From: Micromonospora pallida | Lineage (GTDB): Bacteria; Actinomycetota; Actinomycetes; Mycobacteriales; Micromonosporaceae | NCBI RefSeq assembly: GCF_900090325.1 | Contig: NZ_FMHW01000002.1 | Span: forward strand, 3,783,001-3,847,000 | DNA: 64,000 nucleotides | Reading direction: 5' to 3' | Shown here: piece by piece, positions 16,316 through 23,926 of the stretch | Position numbering within the stretch: the first letter of the stretch is position 1 | Layout: each line of letters begins with the position of its first letter | Notes under the pieces: generated by a model | Database searches by the model: none | What the model saw: only the letters and a program-made list of their open reading frames with translations | Told to the model about the DNA's origin: nothing | Made by a program: the position numbers and the translations under genes

Positions 16316-16321
16316 TACATT
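16316..16321 (+). promoter_or_regulatory. Possible -10 of a leaderless pirin transcript
   Basis: TACATT ends seven bases before the pirin ATG and no Shine-Dalgarno sequence lies between. A leaderless mRNA starting at the ATG would fit. The rest of the divergent gap 16032-16328 holds no gene that I can support. Confidence 0.4.
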
Positions 16322-16328
16322 TGGTGCC

Positions 16329-17315
16329 ATGCCCGCCATCACCGTCGAGGACGTCCTCGTCCTGCCCCGGCTGCCCCGACTGGACGAGTCGACGACCGCG
16401 TTCCGGCCGGTCCGCCGCATGATCACCGCGCCGAGCGGCTTCGAGGGCGAGGGTTTCCCGGTCCGCCGGGCCTTCGCCGGGGTCCCCATGCACGAACTGG
16501 ACCCCTTCCTCCACCTCGACCAGATGGGTGAGGTGGAGTACGCCCCCGGTGAGCCGAAGGGCACCGCCTGGCACCCCCACCGCGGCTTCGAGACCGTCAC
16601 CTACATCATCGACGGCGTCTTCGACCACCAGGACTCCCACGGTGGTGGCGGCACCATCACCAACGGCGACACCCAATGGATGACCGCCGGCAGTGGCCTG
16701 TTGCACATCGAGGCCCCGCCGGAGCACCTGGTGGTGAGCGGTGGTCTCTTCCACGGGCTCCAGCTCTGGGTCAACCTGCCCCGGGTGGCGAAGATGAACC
16801 CCCCGCGTTACCAGGACATCCGCGGCAAGGAGTCCGTGCTGCTGACCACCCCCGACGGGGGCGCGCTGCTGCGGGTCATCGCCGGCGAGGTGGCCGGACA
16901 CCAGGGGCCGGGCTCGACGCACACCCCGATCACCATCACCCACGTGACGGTGCAGCCGGGCGCCGAGGTCGACCTGCCCTGGCAGCCGGACTTCAACGCC
17001 CTGGTCTACGTGCTGGGCGGTCGCGGCACGGTCGGCACCGACCGCCGGCCGATCCACACCGGCCAGCTCGCGGTGCACGGGCCGGGCGACGCGCTGCGCT
17101 TCGCCGCGGACCTCCAGCAGGAGACCCGGACCCCGGCACTGGACCTGTACATCATGGGCGGGCAGCCGATCCGGGAACCGGTGGCGCACTACGGGCCGTT
17201 CGTGATGAACACCCGCGAGGAGCTCATCCAGGCGTTCGAGGACTTCCAGGCCGGCCGGCTCGGGGTGATTCCGACCGAGCGGGTGCCGCACACCGACGGA
17301 CCCGGCCAGCCCTGA
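16329..17315 (+). CDS. Pirin family protein
   Basis: The 328-residue protein starts at ATG 16329 (MPAITVEDVLVL). The N-terminal cupin holds the pirin signature HPHRGFETVTYI (about residue 81) and GDTQWMTAGSGLLHIE, giving the metal-binding histidines and glutamate. The C-terminal cupin covers about 190-300 (PGAEVDLPWQPDFNALVYVL). Pirins bind iron; some act as quercetinases or as redox-sensing cofactors. The substrate here is not known. No operon partner follows, and a hairpin ends the gene. Confidence 0.94.
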   Translation: MPAITVEDVLVLPRLPRLDESTTAFRPVRRMITAPSGFEGEGFPVRRAFAGVPMHELDPFLHLDQMGEVEYAPGEPKGTAWHPHRGFETVTYIIDGVFDHQDSHGGGGTITNGDTQWMTAGSGLLHIEAPPEHLVVSGGLFHGLQLWVNLPRVAKMNPPRYQDIRGKESVLLTTPDGGALLRVIAGEVAGHQGPGSTHTPITITHVTVQPGAEVDLPWQPDFNALVYVLGGRGTVGTDRRPIHTGQLAVHGPGDALRFAADLQQETRTPALDLYIMGGQPIREPVAHYGPFVMNTREELIQAFEDFQAGRLGVIPTERVPHTDGPGQP

Positions 17316-17324
17316 TCCGACGAC

Positions 17325-17353
17325 GGGCGCTACCGGTGCGACCGGTGGCGCCC
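17325..17353 (+). terminator. Hairpin terminator after the pirin gene
   Basis: GGGCGC-T-ACCGGT pairs with ACCGGT-G-GCGCCC around a GCG loop, nine bases past the pirin stop. One central mismatch is present. Confidence 0.6.
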
Positions 17354-17360
17354 GTACCGT

Positions 17361-17446
17361 TTCCCACCGCTGTCAGGAGACGGCGGATTTCCCCACCGCC
17401 GTCACAGGAGACGGCGAATTCCCCACCGCCGTCAGGAGACGGCGAA
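17361..17446 (-). repeat. Three tandem 28-30-bp units, each with a CGCCGTC/GACGGCG hairpin
   Basis: Units near 17361, 17390 and 17420 share ccccaccgccgtcaggagac. Each contains a short stem. The third unit contains the last codons and stop of the small membrane protein on the minus strand, so the array looks like a repeated duplication of that gene's 3' end, perhaps serving as stacked terminators. Confidence 0.7.
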
Positions 17447-17560
17447 GATCCCGGCGACCCCGAGGATCACCATGAGCAGGACGGCGACCAGGGCGCCCCG
17501 TTCGCTCTCCACCGCCTGGGTCTGGTGCTCGGACTGGGCGTTCGGTGTATCGACCGGCAT
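17432..17560 (-). CDS. Small single-pass membrane protein, 42 residues
   Basis: An ATG at 17560 follows a strong GGAGGA eight bases upstream and opens a 42-residue frame. The N-terminal half is polar (MPVDTPNAQSEHQTQ); residues about 23-41 form one hydrophobic helix (ALVAVLLMVILGVAGIFAV). The ribosome site and the hydrophobic profile support a real gene. Small helical proteins of this kind often modulate membrane complexes, but no function can be assigned. Its 3' end is copied twice downstream. Confidence 0.7.
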   Translation of the reverse strand: MPVDTPNAQSEHQTQAVESERGALVAVLLMVILGVAGIFAVS

Positions 17561-17685
17561 GGTGCGTGTCCTCCTCGGTGTCCGTCCGCGCGTGGTGTGA
17601 CCGGCTGTGGGCGAGGCTCGCCCACGTGCGGGCCAACGGCGCCCGTCCTACGGTGGGAGCGTCGTCGACCTGGGGAGGCTGGGAC

Positions 17686-19275
17686 GTGACCGTGCGGGAG
17701 TGGTTCCTGACCACGGGGGAACGCGCCAACCCGGTGTCAGAATTACCCGTCTGGACCGGGGGAAACCTTGCCGAGCCGTTAATTCACGGTGCGGCGTACT
17801 TCGATCGGCTGGTCGACGAGGTCGAGGCGCTCGAGGCCGGCGACCAACTCTTCTTCACGGACTGGCGGGGCGACCCCGACGAACGGATGCGGCCGGACGG
17901 CCCGACCGTGGCCCAGCTCTTCGCCCGGGCGGCCCAGCGGGGCGTGGTGGTGAAGGGCCTCGTCTGGCGGTCCCACCTCGACGTGCTGGCCTACAGCGAG
18001 GACGAGAACCGCAGCCTGAGCGAGGCGATCTCGGCGGCCGGCGGTGAGGTGCTCCTGGACCAGCGGGTCCGCCGGGGCGGGTCGCACCACCAGAAACTGG
18101 TGGTGCTGCGCCACCCCGGCCGACCCGGGCGCGACGTGGCGTTCGTCGGCGGCATCGACCTGTGCCACAGCCGTCGGGACGACGCCGCGCACCACGGCGA
18201 TCCGCAGGCGATCCGGATGTCCCCCCGGTACGGCGCCCGGCCGCCCTGGCACGACGTGCAGCTCGCGGTGCGCGGCCCGGTGGTCGGCGCGCTGGACACC
18301 GCCTTCCGTGAGCGGTGGACCGACCCGATGCCGCTGGACTCGGAGAATCCCCTGGCCTACCTGCGGGACCGGCTGCGCCGGGCGGACCTGAGTCCGGACC
18401 CGCTGCCGGCCCAGCCCCCGGACCCGGCGCCCTGCGGCCCGCACCACGTGCAGGTGCTGCGCACCTATCCGGCGGTGCGCCCCCGCTACTCGTTCGCCCC
18501 GGACGGGGAGCGCACCGTGGCCCGTGGCTACACCAAGGCGGTACGGCGCGCCCGACGGCTGATCTACCTGGAGGACCAGTACCTCTGGTCGAAGGAGATC
18601 GCCGAGCTGTTCGCGGAGGCGTTGCGGGCCAACCCGGACCTCCACCTGGTCGCGGTGGTGCCCCGCTATCCGGACGTAGACGGGCGGCTTGCGCTGCCAC
18701 CCAACACAGTCGGCCGGGAACAGGCGCTGTCGCTCTGCCAGGAGGCCGCCGCCGACCGGGTGCACGTCTTCGACGTGGAGAACCACGACGGCGCTCCGGT
18801 CTACGTGCACGCCAAGGTGTGCGTGGTCGACGACGTGTGGGCCAGCGTGGGCAGCGACAACTTCAACCGCCGCTCCTGGACCCACGACAGCGAGCTGTCC
18901 TGCGCCGTGCTGGACGAGACCCGGGACGAGCGCGCCCCGGCCGACCCCGCCGGCCACGGCGACGGAGCCCGCCGCTTCGCCCGGGAGTTGCGGCTGCGCC
19001 TGCTGCGGGAGCACCTGGACCGGCCCGAGGACGGCAGCGGTGACGTCGACCTGCTGGACCCGGCGGACGTGGTGGCGGCGGTCACCGCCGCCGCCGACGC
19101 GCTCCAGCGGTGGCACGACGCGGGGCGCGTCGGCCCCCGGCCGCCGGGGCGGCTCCGCCCGCACCGGCCCAAGCGGCTGCCCTGGTACACCCGCCTCTGG
19201 GCGCTGCCGGCGTACCGGTTGGTCTACGACCCGGACGGCCGTCCGTTGCGTGCCCGCCTCGCCGGCACCTGGTGA
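17686..19275 (+). CDS. Phospholipase D-like (PLDc) family protein
   Basis: The GTG at 17686 follows GGGGAGG by seven bases, giving 529 residues; the frame is open further upstream but without a better start. Two PLD catalytic motifs are visible. The first is SHHQKLVVL followed by FVGGIDLCHSRRD (about residue 134), the second VHAKVCVVDDVWASVGSDNF (about 375). The two halves form one active site with paired His-Lys residues that act on phosphodiester bonds. No signal peptide is seen, so it is probably cytosolic or membrane-associated. It could hydrolyse phospholipids or synthesise a lipid; the substrate is open. Confidence 0.92.
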   Translation: MTVREWFLTTGERANPVSELPVWTGGNLAEPLIHGAAYFDRLVDEVEALEAGDQLFFTDWRGDPDERMRPDGPTVAQLFARAAQRGVVVKGLVWRSHLDVLAYSEDENRSLSEAISAAGGEVLLDQRVRRGGSHHQKLVVLRHPGRPGRDVAFVGGIDLCHSRRDDAAHHGDPQAIRMSPRYGARPPWHDVQLAVRGPVVGALDTAFRERWTDPMPLDSENPLAYLRDRLRRADLSPDPLPAQPPDPAPCGPHHVQVLRTYPAVRPRYSFAPDGERTVARGYTKAVRRARRLIYLEDQYLWSKEIAELFAEALRANPDLHLVAVVPRYPDVDGRLALPPNTVGREQALSLCQEAAADRVHVFDVENHDGAPVYVHAKVCVVDDVWASVGSDNFNRRSWTHDSELSCAVLDETRDERAPADPAGHGDGARRFARELRLRLLREHLDRPEDGSGDVDLLDPADVVAAVTAAADALQRWHDAGRVGPRPPGRLRPHRPKRLPWYTRLWALPAYRLVYDPDGRPLRARLAGTW

Positions 19276-19459
19276 TCCCTCCGCGTCGTCTCCGGGAATC
19301 AGTACGGTCACCCAGCGCAACGAGATTTCACCAAACGCAGCAATGAACCACTCCCGAGCACGACCCCACGTGACAGCGCCATGACGGATATGACACTTTC
19401 CCCCAAGCGCTCCAGAGATCTTGGGCGATTTACGCCGGATAGTGAAAACATGAGGCTTA

Positions 19460-19521
19460 AGTACATCGTACTTTCGGCTAGCTTTAGCCGGCACGATCGG
19501 GCTAAGGTAAGTCCCGAAAGG
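19460..19521 (+). promoter_or_regulatory. Leader palindromes before the sigma factor gene
   Basis: AAGTAC-ATC-GTACTT (19460-19474) is a perfect palindrome. Next come nested arms CTTTCGG/CCGAAAG (19472-19521) with an inner TTAGCC/GGCTAA stem. They lie 67 bases or more before the sigma factor ATG and could form an operator plus a leader hairpin. The rest of 19276-19587 shows no gene. Confidence 0.4.
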
Positions 19522-19587
19522 CTCAACTGAAGCTAAACCAAAAGCCTCACGTTCTTACCCGCGGACGAGGTGCAGGGAGGACCACCC

Positions 19588-20415
19588 ATGACCGCGCCAA
19601 CGATCACGAAGGCGGCGACCACCGGCGCACCCGCCGCCACCGAGAAGCCGGACCCGCGCGCCCTCACCGACAGTGCGGCCGACTTGCTCAACGCCATGGC
19701 CGCGCTGCCCGCCGACCATCCGTCGCGGGCCGCCCTGCGCGACCGGGCCATCGAGGCCTGGCTCCCGCTCGCCAACCACCTCGCCCACCGGTACAGCGGA
19801 CGGGGCGAGCCCACCGACGACCTGGCGCAGACCGCCGCCGTCGGCCTGATCAAGGCGATCGACAAGTTCGACCCGAGCCGGGGTGTCGACTTCGCCGGGT
19901 ACGCCATTCCGACCATCATCGGTGAGCTGAAGCGGCACTTCCGGGACCGCACCTGGGACATCCGGGTACCACGCCGCCTCCAGGAGCTGCGGCTGGCCAT
20001 CTCCGACGCGAACAGTTCGCTGTTGCAGACGCTGGGCCGCTCGCCGACGGTGGCCGACATCGCCAGCCACCTCAACCTCACCGAGGAAGAGGTGCTGGAG
20101 GGCCTGGAGGGGGCCCGCGCCTACAACGCGGTGTCACTCTCCACCCCCACCGGCGACGGCGACCGCGCCACCGAGCTGGGCGACATGCTCGGCGGTGAGG
20201 ACAACGAGTTCGAGCTGGCCGAGCTGCGGGTGGCGCTCGGTCCGGCGCTCGCCACGCTCGACGAGCGGGAGCAGAAGATCCTCACCCTCCGGTTCTACGG
20301 CAACCTCACCCAGTCGCAGATCGCCGAGCAGATCGGTGTGTCGCAGATGCACGTGTCCCGGCTGCTGGCCCGGGCGTTGACCAAGCTACGCGGACAGCTC
20401 GACGGCACGTACTGA
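19588..20415 (+). CDS. SigB/SigF/SigG-type RNA polymerase sigma factor
   Basis: The ATG at 19588 follows GGGAGG by seven bases, giving 275 residues. Region 2 reads DLAQTAAVGLIKAIDKFDPSR and FAGYAIPTIIGELKRHFRD. Region 3 has WDIRVPRRLQEL, and region 4 has LTQSQIAEQIGVSQMHVSR, a helix-turn-helix for the -35 element. This layout is the general-stress, sporulation-related sigma group of Gram-positive bacteria, usually controlled by anti-sigma and anti-anti-sigma partners. None is adjacent, so control must come from elsewhere or from its structured leader. Confidence 0.95.
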   Translation: MTAPTITKAATTGAPAATEKPDPRALTDSAADLLNAMAALPADHPSRAALRDRAIEAWLPLANHLAHRYSGRGEPTDDLAQTAAVGLIKAIDKFDPSRGVDFAGYAIPTIIGELKRHFRDRTWDIRVPRRLQELRLAISDANSSLLQTLGRSPTVADIASHLNLTEEEVLEGLEGARAYNAVSLSTPTGDGDRATELGDMLGGEDNEFELAELRVALGPALATLDEREQKILTLRFYGNLTQSQIAEQIGVSQMHVSRLLARALTKLRGQLDGTY

Positions 20416-20430
20416 GCCTGAGCGAGCAGA

Positions 20431-20470
20431 GGCGGAGGCCGGACCCCGAGGGGGTGGTCCGGCCTCCGCC
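20431..20470. terminator. 15-bp hairpin between sigma factor and permease genes
   Basis: GGCGGAGGCCGGACC pairs exactly with GGTCCGGCCTCCGCC around a 10-base loop. It lies between convergent genes and can end both. Confidence 0.8.
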
Positions 20471-20502
20471 GTGTCCGCGTCCGGGAGCCGAACCGTCCGG
20501 CG

Positions 20503-21999
20503 TCACCCGTCCGGCAGGTCGGCGGCGGCGCTCTCCGGACCGAGGCCGATCCGCGCGTACGCCCGGGGCCGGCGGGACCGGAGCAGCAGCGCCCAGAGCG
20601 TGCCCGCCGTCGCGGTCAGCGGGAAGACCGCCGGGACCGCCCAGCGCAGCGGGGAGTCCGGTCCGACGCCGAGGAGCACGGTGACGTCCGCCAGCGCCAG
20701 CACGACGACCGCCACCAGGGCAACCGTCGTCAGGGCCGGGGCGACCGCCCGCCGCCAGAGGTTCTCGTCGGTGACCTCGCGGGAGAAGAAGGCGAGCACC
20801 GCGAACGAGGTCGCCGTGGTCAGCAGCAGCATGCCGAGCGCGCCGGTGGCCATGGCGCCGTAGAAGAGGTGTCGGACCGGCTCCAGCCCGGCCGACGCGC
20901 ACCCGACGATCACCACGAACCCGACCACGCTCTGCGCGGCCGAGGCCAGTCGGGGGGCGCCGGTGCGCGGCGAGGTCTCACCGAACGGCGCGGGGAGCAG
21001 CCGTTCCCGCCCCAGGGCGAACGCGTACCGGGCGGTGGTGTGGTGCAGCGAGACCAGCGCGGCCAGGACGGAGGTCACCAGCAGCACCCGCCCGAGGCCG
21101 ACGGCGCCGGGTCCGAGCTGCTCCCCGGCCAGGGTGAAGAGCAGGTCGACACCCTGCTCGCCGGCTACCGCGGCGACCCGGTCCGGCCCGGTGGCCACGG
21201 TCAGCGTCCAGGCGGAGAACGCCAGCACCACCCCGACGATCCCCACCGCGAGGCAGGTGGCGGCGGGCACCGTCCGCGCGTCCCGGCTCTCCTCCCGCAG
21301 CAGCACGGCGGACTCGAACCCGACGAAGCCGACGGTGGCGACGACGAGCAGCGCCCCAGCCCCCGGGGTGAGCAGGTGGGCCGGGGAGAAAGCGTCCGGC
21401 CCGGGCAGTCCGTCGGCCGGGTGCAGCAGGTGCCCGACGTCGAACGCGAGCAGCACCGCGACCTCGGCCAGCAGCAGGACGGCCAGGGCCCGCCGGCCGA
21501 CGGTCACCCCGGACCCACCCAGCACGGCGACCAACGCCCAGGCGGCCAACGCCACCAGCCACCAGGCCGGGGTGCCTCCGACCCAGCGGGCCAGCAGCGG
21601 GGCGGTGGCCGCGCCGACCGCCCCGTAGAGCCCGACCTGCAGCACGTTGTGCACGATCAGGGCCACCCAGGCCGCGCCGACCCCGGCCGGCCGGCCGAGA
21701 CCCCGGGCCACGTACGCGTGGAACGCGCCGACGTGCGTCATCCGCCGCGACATCGCCAGGTAGCCCACCGAGAAGAGGCCGAGCAGCACCGCGACCGCGA
21801 GGATCGCCGCGCTGAGGGCACCCACCCCGGTCACCGCGTACGCGGTGGGAAGCACCCCGGCCGCGACGGTCAGCGGGGCCGCCGCGGAGAGCGTGAAGAG
21901 CAGCACCGCGGGCACCCCACGTCGCCCCGGGGTCAGCATCGGGGGGACGTCGCCGGGGCGGTCCGGGATCAGGGGCGAGGGGGTGGGCGCGACGGGCAT
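20503..21999 (-). CDS. APC-family amino acid/polyamine permease
   Basis: The ATG at 21999 gives 498 residues with about 12 hydrophobic segments from residue 30 to 480. The first helices carry the APC pattern (SAAAPLTVAAGVLPTAYAVTG, where the unwound helix binds substrate). FVGFESAVLLREES is the conserved glutamate region after helix 6. Family members exchange or import amino acids with protons. The substrate is not clear. It lies 33 bases downstream of the GPP34 gene on the same strand and is probably cotranscribed with it. Confidence 0.92.
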   Translation of the reverse strand: MPVAPTPSPLIPDRPGDVPPMLTPGRRGVPAVLLFTLSAAAPLTVAAGVLPTAYAVTGVGALSAAILAVAVLLGLFSVGYLAMSRRMTHVGAFHAYVARGLGRPAGVGAAWVALIVHNVLQVGLYGAVGAATAPLLARWVGGTPAWWLVALAAWALVAVLGGSGVTVGRRALAVLLLAEVAVLLAFDVGHLLHPADGLPGPDAFSPAHLLTPGAGALLVVATVGFVGFESAVLLREESRDARTVPAATCLAVGIVGVVLAFSAWTLTVATGPDRVAAVAGEQGVDLLFTLAGEQLGPGAVGLGRVLLVTSVLAALVSLHHTTARYAFALGRERLLPAPFGETSPRTGAPRLASAAQSVVGFVVIVGCASAGLEPVRHLFYGAMATGALGMLLLTTATSFAVLAFFSREVTDENLWRRAVAPALTTVALVAVVVLALADVTVLLGVGPDSPLRWAVPAVFPLTATAGTLWALLLRSRRPRAYARIGLGPESAAADLPDG

Positions 22000-22032
22000 G
22001 GCCACTTCCGGTCGGAGGGGTGACAGGGACCG

Positions 22033-22653
22033 CTAGGCGCGGAGCACGGCCGCGCCGACCGCCGCCTCGGTGTGCGCCACCAGCTCCCGCAGCGGCATCG
22101 GCAGCGCCGGCAGCAACACGCCGAACCGGTGCTGGGCGCGGGGGCTGGCCGGCCAGAGCAGGTCGCGGGTGAGCCCGGTGGCCGAGACCAGCCCGCACAG
22201 GAGCGCGTCCGGCACGGTCGGCGGGTGAGGGCGGTCCAGCAGGGCCAGCAGGCGGGTGGCCGGCCAGGCGAGCGCGTTGACGTCGGTGGCCACGTAGTCG
22301 ACCGTGGTCCGCAGCAGGCGACGCTTCTCCTCCCGGCGCACCACCCCCGACCGGCTCAGCCGCTCCCCCACCGCGTCGGCGGCGGTGTCGGCGAGGAAAC
22401 CGAGCCAGGTCCGGACGAACCGGTGCTCCCGCTGCCCGAGTAGCTGGGCCAGCACACTGCCGGCCAGCGCGTCGGCGGGCGGACGGTCGTCCAGTACGGA
22501 CACCTGGCCGGCGGAGACGGTGATCCGTCCGGTGAGGACCAGTTCGCCGAGGAGAGCGCCGGCGAGGCCGAGGCCGGTGGCTGTCGGGTTCAGCCGAGCC
22601 CGGCCGCGGCTGTCGCCGTGGGCGATGAGGAAGAACTCGTCCGCGATGAGCAA
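22033..22653 (-). CDS. GPP34 (GOLPH3/Vps74-like) family protein
   Basis: I chose the TTG at 22653, which follows GGGGAGG by five bases and yields the family N-terminus LLIADEFFLIAHGD; an ATG at 22707 adds 18 residues but lacks an RBS. The 206-residue helical protein has RARLNPTATGLGLAGALLGEL near the start and KRRLLRTTVDYVATDVNAL in the middle. Eukaryotic relatives bind phosphatidylinositol-4-phosphate at the Golgi. In actinomycetes the family is common, membrane-associated and poorly understood. It heads a pair with the permease and is divergent from an XRE regulator. Confidence 0.88.
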   Translation of the reverse strand: MLIADEFFLIAHGDSRGRARLNPTATGLGLAGALLGELVLTGRITVSAGQVSVLDDRPPADALAGSVLAQLLGQREHRFVRTWLGFLADTAADAVGERLSRSGVVRREEKRRLLRTTVDYVATDVNALAWPATRLLALLDRPHPPTVPDALLCGLVSATGLTRDLLWPASPRAQHRFGVLLPALPMPLRELVAHTEAAVGAAVLRA

Positions 22654-22717
22654 CGAATCCTCCCCTTCGTCCACTGTGCTCGGGACCGGGAGAAAGGATG
22701 CCGTCATGATCGATCAA

Positions 22718-22746
22718 ATGCAACTCCCGGATTCCCGGGGTTGCAT
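22718..22746. promoter_or_regulatory. 29-bp near-palindrome in the GPP34/XRE divergent gap
   Basis: ATGCAAC and GTTGCAT arms (7 bp, perfect) enclose a CCCGG-rich core; 11 of 13 positions pair overall. It lies 49 bases before the XRE start and 65 bases before the GPP34 start, a good place for a shared operator of the XRE protein. Confidence 0.5.
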
Positions 22747-22794
22747 GCTCGGGGCCTGCGACCTGCGAAGAGTGCCCGTGGCAGACTCGGCCGC

Positions 22795-23637
22795 GTGACC
22801 GCCAGCCCCACCGTCCGCCGCCGGCGCATCGCCCGGGAACTCCGGCAGTTGCGGGAGCGCGCCGGGATGACCCTCGACGTCGCCGCACGGCAGCTCGACA
22901 TGTCCAAGAGCAACCTCTCCCGGATCGAGAACGCGCAGATCGGCATCAAACCCCGCGACGTACGCGCCGCGTTGGCGCTCTACCAGGTGACCGGTGCGGA
23001 CGCCGAGGCACTGGTCGAGATCGCCCGTGGGGCGCAGCAACGCGGCTGGTGGCAGAACTACAGCGACGTGCTGCCGGAGTGGTTCGAGTTCTACGTCGGA
23101 CTGGAGGCCGAGGCGGCGACGCTGCGGACGTACGAGGCCGAGGCGGTACCCGGCCTGCTCCAGACCGAGGCGTACGCCCGGGAGATCTACCGGCTGACCG
23201 CCGGCGAGGAGGGGCTGGAGCGGAAGGTCGCCGCCCGGCTGCACCGGCAGAGCGTGTTGCACCGGGACACCCCGGTCCAGATGTCGGTGGTGCTGAACGA
23301 GGCGGTGCTGCTACGCCCGGTCGGCACCCCGGCCGTGATGGCCGATCAGTTGAGCCACATCAGCCGAGTGGCGCAACTACCCAACGTCACCATTCAGATA
23401 CTTCCATTCATGGCTGGCGGGCACCCCGCCATGAGCACGCCGTACGTCATCCTGCACTTCGCCGACGCCGCCGACAATGCCGTGGTTTACCTGGACAATC
23501 TCACGATGGGGCTGGCTCTGGAGGGCGCCGAACACGTGCGGGGGTATACCCTGGTGCACGAGAGGCTGCGCCAGATGGCGCTTACTCCGGCGGACTCCAT
23601 GACCCGACTTGAGGACGCTTCTCGCTACTTTACGTAA
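22795..23637 (+). CDS. XRE-family regulator with DUF5753 ligand domain
   Basis: The GTG at 22795 gives 280 residues. The N-terminal helix-turn-helix (about 10-65) reads LRERAGMTLDVAARQLDMSK then SNLSRIENAQIG. The rest (about 95-275) is DUF5753, with WFEFYVGLEAEAATLRTYEA and VPGLLQTEAYARE, a domain proposed to sense a ligand or the partner DUF397 protein. No SD sequence precedes the start, so the mRNA may be leaderless. A DUF397 gene follows 32 bases later. Relatives include the BldB/WhiJ-type regulators of Streptomyces development. Confidence 0.95.
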   Translation: MTASPTVRRRRIARELRQLRERAGMTLDVAARQLDMSKSNLSRIENAQIGIKPRDVRAALALYQVTGADAEALVEIARGAQQRGWWQNYSDVLPEWFEFYVGLEAEAATLRTYEAEAVPGLLQTEAYAREIYRLTAGEEGLERKVAARLHRQSVLHRDTPVQMSVVLNEAVLLRPVGTPAVMADQLSHISRVAQLPNVTIQILPFMAGGHPAMSTPYVILHFADAADNAVVYLDNLTMGLALEGAEHVRGYTLVHERLRQMALTPADSMTRLEDASRYFT

Positions 23638-23669
23638 TCAAGCCATACTCCTGCGAGGGGTACACCGCG

Positions 23670-23864
23670 ATGACCCTGCTCGACCTGACCGGTGCGGAGT
23701 GGCACACCAGCACCCGCAGCAGCGGCAACGGCAACTGCGTGGAGGTCGCCGGCGTCGACGGTCGGGTGGCCGTCCGGGACAGCAAGGACCGGCCGGGCCC
23801 GGTGTTGGTGTTCCCGCGCGCGTCGTGGCGGCACTTCGTCGCCGGTCTCGACGCGCTGGACTGA
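23670..23864 (+). CDS. DUF397 small protein, partner of the XRE regulator
   Basis: The 64-residue protein has the full DUF397 pattern: W-HTSTRSSGNGNCVEV, then VAVRDSKDRPGPVLVF and a final W-FVAGL. GAGGGGT precedes the ATG. In actinomycetes these small acidic proteins sit beside XRE-DUF5753 regulators and are thought to bind or antagonise them. The pairing here is classical. Confidence 0.94.
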   Translation: MTLLDLTGAEWHTSTRSSGNGNCVEVAGVDGRVAVRDSKDRPGPVLVFPRASWRHFVAGLDALD

Positions 23865-23926
23865 CTCGCCCACCCGGCCGTCGTCGGCAGCGACCGGCAC
23901 TTCGGCCGACGGTGCGAGACTGGGGC

